A stretch of 64,000 bases of DNA from Sinorhizobium sp. B11 (GTDB taxonomy: Bacteria > Pseudomonadota > Alphaproteobacteria > Rhizobiales > Rhizobiaceae), in contig CP091035.1 in the NCBI GenBank assembly GCA_039725955.1, positions 1 to 64,000 on the forward strand, written 5' to 3'. Every line of letters starts with the position of its first letter. The stretch's first letter is position 1. Shown piece by piece: positions 37,522 through 44,795 of the stretch. The notes under the pieces are model-generated. The model saw nothing but the letters and a program-made list of their open reading frames with translations, was not told the DNA's origin and did no database searches. Both the position numbers and the translations under genes were made by a program.

Positions 37522-38118
37522 ATGAGCCTTGGTAAGGGACATCTGTCCGTTGTGATTTTGGTGGCCTGCGCGATGGCGTCCTGCCAAACGGCAGACAAGC
37601 CACCTCAACCGCGTTTTACATCAATCAGCAAAAGTTCACCGGCCACAACCACGGCAGCGAACACGGTCACGGCCAATCGGTACTTCATCGAGTTTCGATC
37701 GCGCTATGCCTTGAGCTACGGCCATACCTATGTGGTCTTCGGCAAACTGGACAAGGGCGGAAACCCGATCAATCCGGAGGTCGCAGGCCTTGCGCCCGCC
37801 TCTCATGATCCAAGCGACTACGTGCTCGGCCATTTCGTGCCGGTACCAGCCACGACCGGATGGACGGACGGCGACCTTGAAGAACAATATCGCTCCGCAA
37901 GCTGGCGCGTGCTCTTATCTCGGGACGAGTACAATGATGTCGTGGCCTTTATCCGAAAGCAACAGGCGGTATCCAAAACCTGGGAAGCGACAGTCAATAA
38001 CTGCAACGCCTGGACCGGGGAAATCGCCCGCCATATGGGGTATAAGGTACCAGGCATCTGGCTTAGACCACAGCAATTCATCACCCAACTTCGCGAGATG
38101 AATGCCGCTCAAGCATAG
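37522..38118 (+). CDS. Putative lipoprotein, unknown function
   Basis: 198 residues from ATG 37522 with TGGAG seven bases upstream. N-terminus MSLGKGHLSVVILVACAMASCQTAD is a lipoprotein signal with Cys in MASC. The mature part has a conserved-looking FRSRYALSYGHTYVVFGKLD and NNCNAWTGEIARHMGYKVP, a Cys-containing motif followed by a helix that recalls papain-like lipoproteins (YiiX/DUF4105 type); no full catalytic triad can be claimed. Probably anchored in a membrane of the envelope. No operon partner. Confidence 0.7.
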   Translation: MSLGKGHLSVVILVACAMASCQTADKPPQPRFTSISKSSPATTTAANTVTANRYFIEFRSRYALSYGHTYVVFGKLDKGGNPINPEVAGLAPASHDPSDYVLGHFVPVPATTGWTDGDLEEQYRSASWRVLLSRDEYNDVVAFIRKQQAVSKTWEATVNNCNAWTGEIARHMGYKVPGIWLRPQQFITQLREMNAAQA

Positions 38119-38397
38119 CTTCTTAGATCACGGAGAAGACGGTACCGACACTGCTGCGGTTTTCGCAAGGCAGTATACGGTCCGCGTCGCGAACCGTTCG
38201 ACGCTGCGCCTTCGCATTCCTCAGGAAGATGTTCGCATAGTCAAGGCCCCTAGCCACGACACCGTCAGACTCGCGAACCGCAGCGCCGACATACGGAAGG
38301 CTTCTGGACGAAGGTAACGTCGGCGGACGTCTATGATATCGCCGAGTTGACGGCGTGGCATGATTCCACCGACGAAGGCGCCTCCACAATCAATTCC
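38119..38397. other. Short gap, no gene recognised
   Basis: A 71-codon frame (38102-38317, plus) overlaps the lipoprotein end and shows no ribosome site or known domain. Nothing else stands out. Confidence 0.3.
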
Positions 38398-38595
38398 TCA
38401 TCGTTTGCCCTTATAAGGCTGGAGGCCAGCCAGCAGCGCAGCGCATGCAAGTGCTACAGTTCGATCCGCGCCCTGATTCAGAAAACGGCTGATCGATTGC
38501 GGGCTGCGGCCTAAGAGAGCCCCGCATTGGCTTTTATTCAAGCCTTTGGCCGACCGCATGGCCTCGAGCCAGTAAAGGAAATCCTCAGCATTCAT
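38398..38595 (-). CDS. Small helix-turn-helix protein
   Basis: 65 residues. KGLNKSQCGALLGRSPQSISRFLNQGADRTVALACAALLAG is a Cro/XRE-like helix-turn-helix with a recognition helix SPQSISRFL. The size suits a minimal phage- or plasmid-type regulator. It is the last of three leftward genes (39176 to 38398) with short spacings. Confidence 0.65.
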   Translation of the reverse strand: MNAEDFLYWLEAMRSAKGLNKSQCGALLGRSPQSISRFLNQGADRTVALACAALLAGLQPYKGKR

Positions 38596-38602
38596 TCTGG
38601 CC

Positions 38603-38716
38603 TCAATTCTTCAAGCGCAGGCTAAAGGGTCCGCGCGACGGTTTTTTCGATTGTGGCCCTTTTGGATTGCCCTTGGGTTGAAATTCCGCGACGGCCTTGT
38701 TGACCTTCCTCATCAT
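38603..38716 (-). CDS. Very small basic protein
   Basis: 37 residues (MMRKVNKAVAEFQPKGNPKGPQSKKPSRGPFSLRLKN), starting four bases after the stop of the upstream gene and ending seven bases before the helix-turn-helix gene. Rich in Lys and Pro. No family recognised. The tight position between two genes is the main support. Confidence 0.4.
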   Translation of the reverse strand: MMRKVNKAVAEFQPKGNPKGPQSKKPSRGPFSLRLKN

Positions 38717-38720
38717 GGCG

Positions 38721-39176
38721 TCATCCTTGAGACTTGGTGAAATTCCGCGCGTGCCGGGATTGCCGCATTCTTGCCTCGGTCTTGTAGAATTCGATCTCGC
38801 CGCAATCACGCCAGCGGGCAGCAAGCAGGCCCGATCCATCATCAACCAAATATTGAGCATCGCCCCGCGCCGTCAGCCTTGCGGCCATCACGATAACGTC
38901 CTTGCGGGACTTGGGATCGAAGGCAAGACGCGGGGTATCAAACTGCTGGGGCTCATTGGCGGATCGCATGCGACGCGATACCACCACCATGTCGACAAAA
39001 GTGCATTTACCATATCGGCCGTTTCGTTCGATCACCTTGCCCTCTGACATCCGAAGCAGCTCATCGGGAGTAAATATCTCGGCCAATTCGTCGCGCTTGT
39101 ATTCGCGCACATATTCGGCCGCGCCATTCGTTGGCGATGTCTCGGTACAAAGCATGTAGGTGTGTGGAATTGGCAT
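38721..39176 (-). CDS. Unknown protein, 151 residues
   Basis: Reads MPIPHTYMLCTETSPTNGAA and EYVREYKRDELAEIFTPDELLRMSEGKVIERNGRYGKCTFVDMVVVSRRM, with a basic C-terminus (RMRQSRHARNFTKSQG). No domain recognised, no signal peptide or membrane segment. First gene of a possible three-gene unit with the 37-residue and helix-turn-helix genes. Composition looks like real coding sequence. Confidence 0.5.
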   Translation of the reverse strand: MPIPHTYMLCTETSPTNGAAEYVREYKRDELAEIFTPDELLRMSEGKVIERNGRYGKCTFVDMVVVSRRMRSANEPQQFDTPRLAFDPKSRKDVIVMAARLTARGDAQYLVDDGSGLLAARWRDCGEIEFYKTEARMRQSRHARNFTKSQG

Positions 39177-39197
39177 GGTTGCACCGGCACTGTTTCA

Positions 39198-39419
39198 ATG
39201 ACCGTTATTTCTCATTTTGTGAAGGATCTTGCGAGAGAAGTGCCGTCAAAACGAGGCCCTACTTTTGACAACCGGGTATTGGACGTCACGCAGAAGCTTT
39301 CCACGACAACTTCCTCTCTACGGGAACGTGAACTTCAGCACCTCGTTCAAAAAATCAGAGCCACGGCGGACAGGCCGCAGTTGATGGCCTTTTCGAGCGC
39401 AGCGCCGTTTCCATACTAG
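39198..39419 (+). CDS. Small unknown protein
   Basis: 73 residues from ATG 39198, divergent from the 151-residue gene. MTVISHFVKDLAREVPSKRGPTFDNRVLDVTQKLSTTTSSLRERELQHLVQKIRATADRP looks amphipathic and helical. No ribosome site is obvious and no family is recognised, so it may not be translated. Confidence 0.35.
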   Translation: MTVISHFVKDLAREVPSKRGPTFDNRVLDVTQKLSTTTSSLRERELQHLVQKIRATADRPQLMAFSSAAPFPY

Positions 39420-39561
39420 GCCACGTGAAAACATCAACGACCGAAACACTGGGAAACTGGGCTGCCGTCACAACGGGGCGATATGGGCATGAACCACCAA
39501 TCGTCTTCTCAGCAGTATACCCCATTGGGAACAATCGCCGTGCCTAGAAGTTTATTTATCA

Positions 39562-39670
39562 GTCGGGCGTAGGCGTAATGGAGCGTGGTGCTCTCCCGTC
39601 CCTTGGTCTCCGAGGTTGCTTCCAGCTTTCGAGCTGTGACGCGGGGTTCGAATCCCTGCCCCGACAACCA
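39562..39670 (+). other. tRNA-like element
   Basis: The 3' part has a perfect T arm (CGGGG-TTCGAAT-CCCTG), a hairpin CAGCT-TTCG-AGCTG placed like a long variable arm, and ends CCCCGACAACCA. GTCGGG at 39562 could pair with CCCGAC near the end. The total of 109 bases is too long for an ordinary tRNA, and no standard anticodon loop is found, so it is either a decayed tRNA, a recombined fragment at an integration site, or an unusual tRNA-like RNA. Confidence 0.4.
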
Positions 39671-39946
39671 CCTTCGATACAATCTCAACGGGGCAAGAAT
39701 GCCTGATTACCTAGCAAACGGCCGCACACCATCAGCCTGACGATGGCCATTTGGCATACTCTCGTGGATGTGTCCGCTGTCGGAAGAAGCCTCCATGGCG
39801 CTAAAGATTCCGATCATGGCTTCTGGGGCCGAACCCCCGCCGTCGCAATCGCCGAACACTATTGATCGGGTCATCTCCGCCGAACATCAGCCAGCCCTAC
39901 GTGTCGGAATCAATTCCTCAACATAAGGTCGTAAGCCATTGAAAAA
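39671..39946. other. Gap before the ku operon
   Basis: No gene seen. GGAATCAATTCC at 39906-39917 is a 12-bp near-palindrome upstream of the ku promoter region. Confidence 0.3.
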
Positions 39947-39987
39947 TGATTCGTTTCGAGTCGGAACGAATCACCTTCGCACGTCTT
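39947..39987 (+). promoter_or_regulatory. ku promoter region: inverted repeat and general-stress promoter candidate
   Basis: TGATTCGTT (39947-39955) and AACGAATCA (39965-39973) form a perfect 9-bp inverted repeat. GGAAC at 39963-39967 is followed after 18 bases by TTT, the EcfG/RpoE2 consensus, about 35 bp before the first ku start. The repeat overlaps the -35 element, so a repressor could compete with the stress sigma factor. Confidence 0.5.
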
Positions 39988-40021
39988 TGAGTCGAGCAGC
40001 ATTGATTCGGAGTGTCGCGTT

Positions 40022-40726
40022 ATGCCGTCAGGACACCGTGCCCAGTGGAAGGGCTTTCTGAAGGTTGGGGAAGTCGCCTGTGGGGTGGCCCTCTACACGG
40101 CCGCCTCTACCGCTGATCGCATTACCTTCAACACCGTCAACAAAGCGACAGGCAACCGGGTGAACCGTATTTTCGTAGATAGCGAAACCGATGACCCCGT
40201 TCCGAAAGAGGAACAGACCAAAGGTTTCGAGATCGACGACGGCCGATACATCATGATCGATCCGGAAGAGATCGCCGCTGCAATTCCCCAAAGCAGCAAG
40301 ACGCTCGAGGTTGAAGCGTTCGTCCCCTGCTCTGAGGTAGACGACGTCTATTTCGATAAGCCCTACTACCTGACCCCGAGCGACCGCGCCGGCTCAGACG
40401 CGTTCACACTCCTTCGGGACGGAATGAAGAAAGCGGAAGTCGCCGCCATCGCTAAAACCGTCTTGTTCCGGCGAATGCGCACGGTACTCATTCGTCCCCA
40501 CGGCAACGGGATGATCGCTACGACCCTACAGTTCGATTACGAGGTTCGTTCGTCGAAGACGGCTTTTGAAGCCATACTTCGCGAGAGCGCAGGCCTCGCC
40601 GGCAAATCTAGCGAGCAACCCAAACGCACGGCCGCCAATGCCAATAGGGGCATTCAGCGGCAGCGCGCCACGCGCGGGGCGGCCAAATCCGCCGCACCAG
40701 CCGCCCCGCGACGTAAGGCTGGATAG
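40022..40726 (+). CDS. ku: Ku protein, first of tandem pair
   Basis: 234 residues. WKGFLKVGEVACGVALYTAASTADRITFNTVNKATGNRV is the Ku core N-terminus, and EVEAFVPCSEVDDVYFDKPYYLTPSDRAG the ring-forming region. The C-terminal extension is short and basic (AAKSAAPAAPRRKAG). Ku binds DNA ends in non-homologous end joining and recruits the ligase. GGAG lies nine bases upstream of the ATG. The next gene, 11 bp downstream, is a second, different Ku; adjacent ku3/ku4 genes whose products act together are known in Sinorhizobium meliloti, so a heterodimer is likely here. Confidence 0.92.
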   Translation: MPSGHRAQWKGFLKVGEVACGVALYTAASTADRITFNTVNKATGNRVNRIFVDSETDDPVPKEEQTKGFEIDDGRYIMIDPEEIAAAIPQSSKTLEVEAFVPCSEVDDVYFDKPYYLTPSDRAGSDAFTLLRDGMKKAEVAAIAKTVLFRRMRTVLIRPHGNGMIATTLQFDYEVRSSKTAFEAILRESAGLAGKSSEQPKRTAANANRGIQRQRATRGAAKSAAPAAPRRKAG

Positions 40727-40737
40727 GACAACGAACG

Positions 40738-41556
40738 ATGGCGCCCCGCCACTATTGGAAAGGCTACCTCAAGCTATCTCTTGTCACCTGCCCCGTGACA
40801 ATGTCGCCGGCGACTTCGGAATCCGAGAAACTTCGCTTCCATACCCTCAATCGCGCGACAGGAAATCGCGTCGTCTCGCAGTACGTCGACTCCGTCACGG
40901 GTAAGCCGGTCAAAGATGGGAACGATGTCAGGGGCTATGCCCGCGGTGAGAACGACTACGTGATCCTAACGGAAGAAGACCTGGACTCGGTGGCGCTCGA
41001 CACCGTCCGAACGATTGACATCGAGAGGTTCGTGCCCGCCGCCTCCATTGGCTGGACTTATCTGGAAAAGGCCCACTACCTGGCACCGGACGATCCAGTC
41101 GGCCACGAGGCGTTCTCGGTCATCCGCGACGCCATGAAAGCATCGAAGGTCGTGGGGGTCTCCAAGCTGGTCATCGGTCGTAGGGAACGCGCGGTGATCC
41201 TCGAACCGCGCGATGAAGGCATCGTGCTTTGGACCCTTCGCTTCGGCGACGAGGTCCGACCCGAGGAATCCTACTTCGAGGGGATCGACAGCGACTCCGA
41301 GAAAGATGCGCTTCCCTTGGTGGAGAAGCTGATCAAACAGCGAACGAAACATTGGTCACCCGCCATGGTAACCGATCCCGTACAGGAAGCATTGCTGGCT
41401 CTCATCGAGGAGAAGAAGAAAGCGCTGAAGCCAAGGAAGACCACCAAAGGCAAAGGCAAAAAACCTGAAAACGCTCCGGCCTCCAATGTCGTCAACATCA
41501 TGGACGCTCTTCGCAAGTCCGTTGAGAAGGACCTGAACTCGCGGAAGGCCGGATAA
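40738..41556 (+). CDS. ku: Ku protein, second of tandem pair
   Basis: 272 residues. YWKGYLKLSLVTCPVTMSPATSESEKLRFHTLNRATGNRVVSQYVD and IERFVPAASIGWTYLEKAHYLAPDDPVGHEAFSVIRDAMKAS are Ku core motifs; the C-terminus is lysine rich (KKKALKPRKTTKGKGKKPEN), as in Ku proteins that thread along DNA. It is longer than the first Ku and only moderately similar, so the pair is an old duplication. Cotranscribed with the first ku and the DUF982 gene. Confidence 0.92.
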   Translation: MAPRHYWKGYLKLSLVTCPVTMSPATSESEKLRFHTLNRATGNRVVSQYVDSVTGKPVKDGNDVRGYARGENDYVILTEEDLDSVALDTVRTIDIERFVPAASIGWTYLEKAHYLAPDDPVGHEAFSVIRDAMKASKVVGVSKLVIGRRERAVILEPRDEGIVLWTLRFGDEVRPEESYFEGIDSDSEKDALPLVEKLIKQRTKHWSPAMVTDPVQEALLALIEEKKKALKPRKTTKGKGKKPENAPASNVVNIMDALRKSVEKDLNSRKAG

Positions 41557-41567
41557 GGAGTTATTCG

Positions 41568-41927
41568 ATGAATGACGTTGCGTTCGCAACGATCAGGGAG
41601 GTCGCAGTCGGTCTTCCCGATTCAGATCGTTTCAGCACCGCCACGACTGTCTCGGACATGATGGGGATACTCATGTCTAAGCGCTGGCCCAAGCGGGCAA
41701 ATGACACGGTATGGCAGAATGCTCTTGCCACCTGCGTCAGAGCTATGCAGCTTGAGACAGATACCACGAAGGCCAGAAAAGCCTTCGTCGCCGCCGCAAG
41801 GGATGCGGGGTTGAAGGTTCTCCCAGACGACGAACAGAAGCCAAGGATGCGAGCGAGGTCGTCAGCAAACCGGCCGACGGTGCAGTGGCGACAGCCGCAT
41901 GCAAACCCCGAAAGACACCGTCGCTGA
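41568..41927 (+). CDS. DUF982 domain protein
   Basis: 119 residues with AAGGAG seven bases upstream of the ATG and 11 bp after ku. VSDMMGILMSKRWPKRANDTVWQNALATCVRAMQLETDTTKARKAFVAAARDAGL is the DUF982 pattern (RWP, A..C...L, AR.AF..AA..AG), a small family almost confined to rhizobia and of unknown function. The C-terminal 30 residues are basic and divergent. Position in the ku operon suggests a link with stress, not a proven role in repair. Confidence 0.82.
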   Translation: MNDVAFATIREVAVGLPDSDRFSTATTVSDMMGILMSKRWPKRANDTVWQNALATCVRAMQLETDTTKARKAFVAAARDAGLKVLPDDEQKPRMRARSSANRPTVQWRQPHANPERHRR

Positions 41928-41974
41928 CCGAGCGAGCGCGTCCCTGAAGCGATACTGCCCTCACCCAAATGTTA

Positions 41975-42175
41975 CGATTTGGACCTGTACGGCGCTTCGT
42001 AATCAGCCGACATAATCATGCACACGGTTAGGCAGGGGCGGTGATCGCCCCGAAGCAGTCCTAGTTGCGCTGCACGCAGGCCATTCCCTTCGAGCCCGTG
42101 CTCGCAAGCAAGGCGAAGCAACTGCTCACCATCAATAGGCGATATCGAATTGCAGCACGCGCCAACAACCGTCAT
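41975..42175 (-). pseudogene. ATP-dependent DNA ligase fragment
   Basis: IDGEQLLRLACEHGLEG and, after garbled sequence, APYRSKS recall the segment before and after motif IV of LigD-type ligases (usually EGIVSKRRDAPYRSG), with the central motif replaced by GNGLRAAQL through a frameshift. Very short and without the adenylation lysine. Its place beside the ku genes is consistent with a former ku-lig pair. Confidence 0.5.
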
Positions 42176-42520
42176 TGGCGATCAAGTTCCCTTAACGCCG
42201 CATGCATCTCGTTGATGGAACCTCTAAGGCCGCGGCGGGACTGGTGCAGGATTTGAACGTGACAGCGTCCTAGTATGGCAGCACGTATTGCGGGATCAAG
42301 CTTGCGCGATGATGCTTTGAGACCCGCCTGACAAATTCAAACGTCAACAGGCGTGTTGAGGCGGAAGTTGGTCAGCAGGAATGGTCGGAATTGTGATCGG
42401 ACACGGGTTGTGCCCGCCCATTGAACAGACTTTGCTGCAGCGAAGCCATGCTGAGGGCGTATCCCGATTCGATAGGGCAGGTTGCGTATTCCGGGTCGAT
42501 GGCACTCCTGGTCAGCCTAT
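42176..42520. other. Gap, no gene recognised
   Basis: Contains only short frames. On the minus strand near 42180-42240 the peptide GLRGSINEMHAALRELDRQ looks coding but is isolated. Confidence 0.3.
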
Positions 42521-42546
42521 GGAACAAAACGACAATCTGTTGCTTT
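42521..42546 (+). promoter_or_regulatory. Putative general-stress promoter for DUF4112 gene
   Basis: GGAAC at 42521-42525, 18 bases, then TTT at 42544. Matches the EcfG/RpoE2 pattern and lies about 145 bp upstream of the DUF4112 start. Confidence 0.45.
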
Positions 42547-42690
42547 GTGCTTGTTGAGGTCGCGTGCTGTGTCGCCTGACGTGACGGGGATGACGAAGGC
42601 GATGAGTTTTCGGTTTCTCATCGCAGAGTACCGCGGCGGGCAAAGGTGGTAGGCGATCAGGCGTCTGAGCAAGGTGATGAAAACGGCGGC

Positions 42691-43107
42691 ATGACAGACG
42701 ACCGAGCGCATAGCCAATACAATTTCCGCAGCATCGACCGTCTGGCCCGCCTTCGCCGCATGCGTGGGTTGGCGCGGCTCATGGACACCGCGCTGCGCGT
42801 TCCCGGAACACGCTTTTCGCTTGGAGCAGATTCGATGATCGGGCTGGTCCCTGGTATTGGTGACTTCGCCGGGGCTGCGATCAGTCTCTACATCGTCAAT
42901 GAGGCCCGGAGGCTTGGCGTGCCGAATGACAAGCTTTTTAGGATGCTGGTCAATATCGGTTTCGATGCGGCGGCGGGGAGCGTTCCGTTGGTCGGGGACC
43001 TGTTTGACGTCTACTTCAAATCCAACCGCCGTAACCTCGACCTCGTTCTGGATCACTTCGGTCTTGACCATTCCGATCTCGATCGCAAACGCCCGACAGG
43101 TGAGTGA
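42691..43107 (+). CDS. DUF4112 family membrane-associated protein
   Basis: 138 residues from ATG 42691 (MTDDRAHSQYNFRSIDRLARLRRMRGLARLMD). GADSMIGLVPGIGDFAGAAISLYIVNEARRLGVP and LVNIGFDAAAGSVPLVGDLFDVYFKSNRRN are the repeated small-residue motifs of DUF4112, containing one or two weak membrane segments. Function unknown. The GGAAC-N18-TTT motif upstream suggests stress control. An upstream in-frame ATG at 42646 has no better ribosome site. Confidence 0.82.
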   Translation: MTDDRAHSQYNFRSIDRLARLRRMRGLARLMDTALRVPGTRFSLGADSMIGLVPGIGDFAGAAISLYIVNEARRLGVPNDKLFRMLVNIGFDAAAGSVPLVGDLFDVYFKSNRRNLDLVLDHFGLDHSDLDRKRPTGE

Positions 43108-43134
43108 ACCGGCCTGTTCGGCCGGTACGCTCAC

Positions 43135-43410
43135 TCAATATCCGTAGCGCCGATCAAGTTCATTGAGGGCAGCCTGAACCTCATCGATGGAAACCGGCTC
43201 CGGTGTCCCTGGCATATGGCGGAACGCCGGCTTCGAGTCGACCGCGTAGAAGTCCGAGGCCCAAGACGCCAGGATCGTTCGTTTGTCGTCTGCGGAAAGT
43301 GCAGGCGCTTTTACCACCTCGAGCGGCCGCTCAATCTCTATGCCCTGAAGAAGAATCTTCGGACCCATCGCAGCGGCGCTGCTTGCGGCCTGCCGCAACA
43401 TCTCGTGCAT
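43135..43410 (-). CDS. Unknown small protein, third gene of the hsp20 operon
   Basis: 91 residues from ATG 43410, which has AAGGAGG five bases upstream; the ATG at 43446 inside the DUF982 gene has no ribosome site. MHEMLRQAASSAAAMGPKIL and LSADDKRTILASWASDFYAVDSKPAFRHMPGTPEPVSIDEVQAALNELDRRYGY; the SADDKRTILASWASDFYAV part is typical of small rhizobial proteins that accompany stress genes. Function not known. Confidence 0.65.
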   Translation of the reverse strand: MHEMLRQAASSAAAMGPKILLQGIEIERPLEVVKAPALSADDKRTILASWASDFYAVDSKPAFRHMPGTPEPVSIDEVQAALNELDRRYGY

Positions 43411-43420
43411 ACCGGCCTCC

Positions 43421-43720
43421 TTAGCGAACATGCGGATCTTTGTCATGCCTGCGGCGGGAGGCGGCGATCACATCGGTTTCCGGCGCCAACAGATCATGTT
43501 TTTCTGCAAAGGCAGCGAACAGGCCACGCGCGGTCTCCGCTTCGATATCGCCGCGCAGCGCGGCACTGCATGCCTTGAGCGCCACTGAATGCGCCGTATC
43601 GCGCAACGATGCTGGCCATTCGGCCAGATGCCGGTAGGCGTCCATGACGGTGTGGACCTCAGCCGGAAAGCCAAGGCCGACGAGGATGGTAACAGGTTGT
43701 CTGAACATATCGGGTTTCAT
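43421..43720 (-). CDS. DUF982 domain protein
   Basis: 99 residues, AAGGAG six bases upstream of the ATG. PVTILVGLGFPAEVHTVMDAYRHLAEWPASLRDTAHSVALKACSAALRGDIEAETARGLFAAFAEKHDL shows the DUF982 pattern with the W-P dipeptide and the A..AC.AAL helix. Second gene of the operon headed by hsp20. Together with the DUF982 gene behind ku it means both stress-type operons of the window carry one such protein. Confidence 0.82.
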   Translation of the reverse strand: MKPDMFRQPVTILVGLGFPAEVHTVMDAYRHLAEWPASLRDTAHSVALKACSAALRGDIEAETARGLFAAFAEKHDLLAPETDVIAASRRRHDKDPHVR

Positions 43721-43748
43721 CGCTTTCTCCTTCCCAACCCGGACAGTT

Positions 43749-43770
43749 GGGCGCCGTAGCTACGGCGCCC
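43749..43770 (-). promoter_or_regulatory. Intercistronic hairpin between hsp20 and DUF982 genes
   Basis: A perfect 22-bp palindrome (half-site GGGCGCCGTAG) lies 22 bp after the hsp20 stop codon. It would fold in RNA into a strong stem. There is no U-run, so it may partly terminate transcription or protect the hsp20 mRNA end. Confidence 0.5.
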
Positions 43771-43791
43771 TTACCTTGCTGACAATACGGT

Positions 43792-44268
43792 TTACGCTGC
43801 CTTCTGCGCTTCGATCTGCGCCGGAGGGACCTTTTGTGTAAGAGCCGGGTTGGTCTGGATATCGATCCTCCGCGGCTTCAAAGCCTCCGGGATCTCCCGA
43901 ACGAGATCGATCGACAGGAGACCATTCTGCAGATCGGCGCTGTTGACCCGAACATGGTCGGCAAGCTCGAAGCGGTGCTCGAAAGGCCGGCCGACAATGC
44001 CGCGATGCAGGTAGTCGTCATTGGCGGTCTCCTGCTTCTTGCCGGTGACGGTCAGAAGGTTGGACTGGAAAGTGATGTCGAGCTCGCCCTCGGCAAAGCC
44101 GGCCACCGCAATCGAGATCCGGTAGCTGTCATCGCCGGTCTTGACGATGTCATAGGGCGGCCAGTCGCTGATCGAACGGGCGCGCTGGGCGTTTTCGAGA
44201 AGATTGAAGACCCGATCGAAGCCGACAGTCGAACGGAACAAGGGTGCATAGTCATAAGATGTTGCCAT
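43792..44268 (-). CDS. Small heat-shock protein Hsp20/IbpA-like
   Basis: 158 residues from ATG 44268, eight bases after AGGAGG; the ATG at 44274 would be only two bases from it. An alpha-crystallin domain spans about residues 35-130 (PPYDIVKTGDDSYRISIAVAGF, LLTVTGKKQE, HRGIVGRPFEHRFELADHVRV, GLLSIDLVREIPEALKPRRI) with the I-x-I-like tail after it. ATP-independent chaperone that holds unfolding proteins. The 5' untranslated region resembles a ROSE thermometer, and two stress-type genes follow in the operon. Confidence 0.92.
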   Translation of the reverse strand: MATSYDYAPLFRSTVGFDRVFNLLENAQRARSISDWPPYDIVKTGDDSYRISIAVAGFAEGELDITFQSNLLTVTGKKQETANDDYLHRGIVGRPFEHRFELADHVRVNSADLQNGLLSIDLVREIPEALKPRRIDIQTNPALTQKVPPAQIEAQKAA

Positions 44269-44385
44269 AGCCATATCCTCCTTGAAGCAACATGGGTACG
44301 GAAGCGCCGAAAGGCAGCGCTCCCAGCAAGGCCAGCTCTGTCTTCAGCAGCTGGCGGCAATCGATTTGGTTTTTGGGAATTTCGG
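44269..44385 (-). promoter_or_regulatory. ROSE-like RNA thermometer in hsp20 leader
   Basis: On the minus strand the leader folds into successive hairpins: CCAGCT/AGCTGG, GGGAGCGC/GCGCTTCC, and finally CATGTTGCTTC opposite AAGGAGGATATG, in which the ribosome site AGGAGG is paired imperfectly with TTGCT. The TTGCT...GGAGG arrangement just before the start codon is the hallmark of ROSE elements, which open at heat-shock temperature in rhizobial small heat-shock genes. Confidence 0.65.
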
Positions 44386-44499
44386 TTTCAAGAGCGTCAG
44401 CAGAAAAAAACTGAAAGTGAACAACGGCCGCCAACTTCAGCTAGGCGCAAGGACACGAGATTGCTTTATCCGATGATTTTTTGTTCCGCTGTTTACGTG

Positions 44500-44712
44500 G
44501 CAACTTCTAAAAATGACTGTGATTGCCGCCAGTCGTCCTCCTTGAAACACGAACTTGCAAGGAGAAAGGTCGTTGTGACACACGACTTCAACGCCAGCGC
44601 CTCGCGCAGCTGGTGATGCCAGAAGCCCCTCCGTCGCATCGTGATACCGGCGTATTAACCGCGCGGCGTCGATCAGGATGTCGTCGCTGTGCCATGAAAG
44701 GTCCTGGGGCAC
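44500..44712 (-). pseudogene. Aminoglycoside phosphotransferase-like fragment
   Basis: AARLIRRYHDATEGLLASP and VEVVCHNDLSPCKFVFQGGRLAAI are the catalytic loop region of APH/choline-kinase-like phosphotransferases (HNDLSPxNxVF), with Lys in place of the Asn that binds metal. N- and C-terminal parts are missing. Remnant only. Confidence 0.65.
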
Positions 44713-44795
44713 CTGCCAAAATCTTCCCTGCCGGTCAAATTAAAGATATCAATAGGGATCATTTTCAAAAATAAGATCCGTTAACATATCATTCG

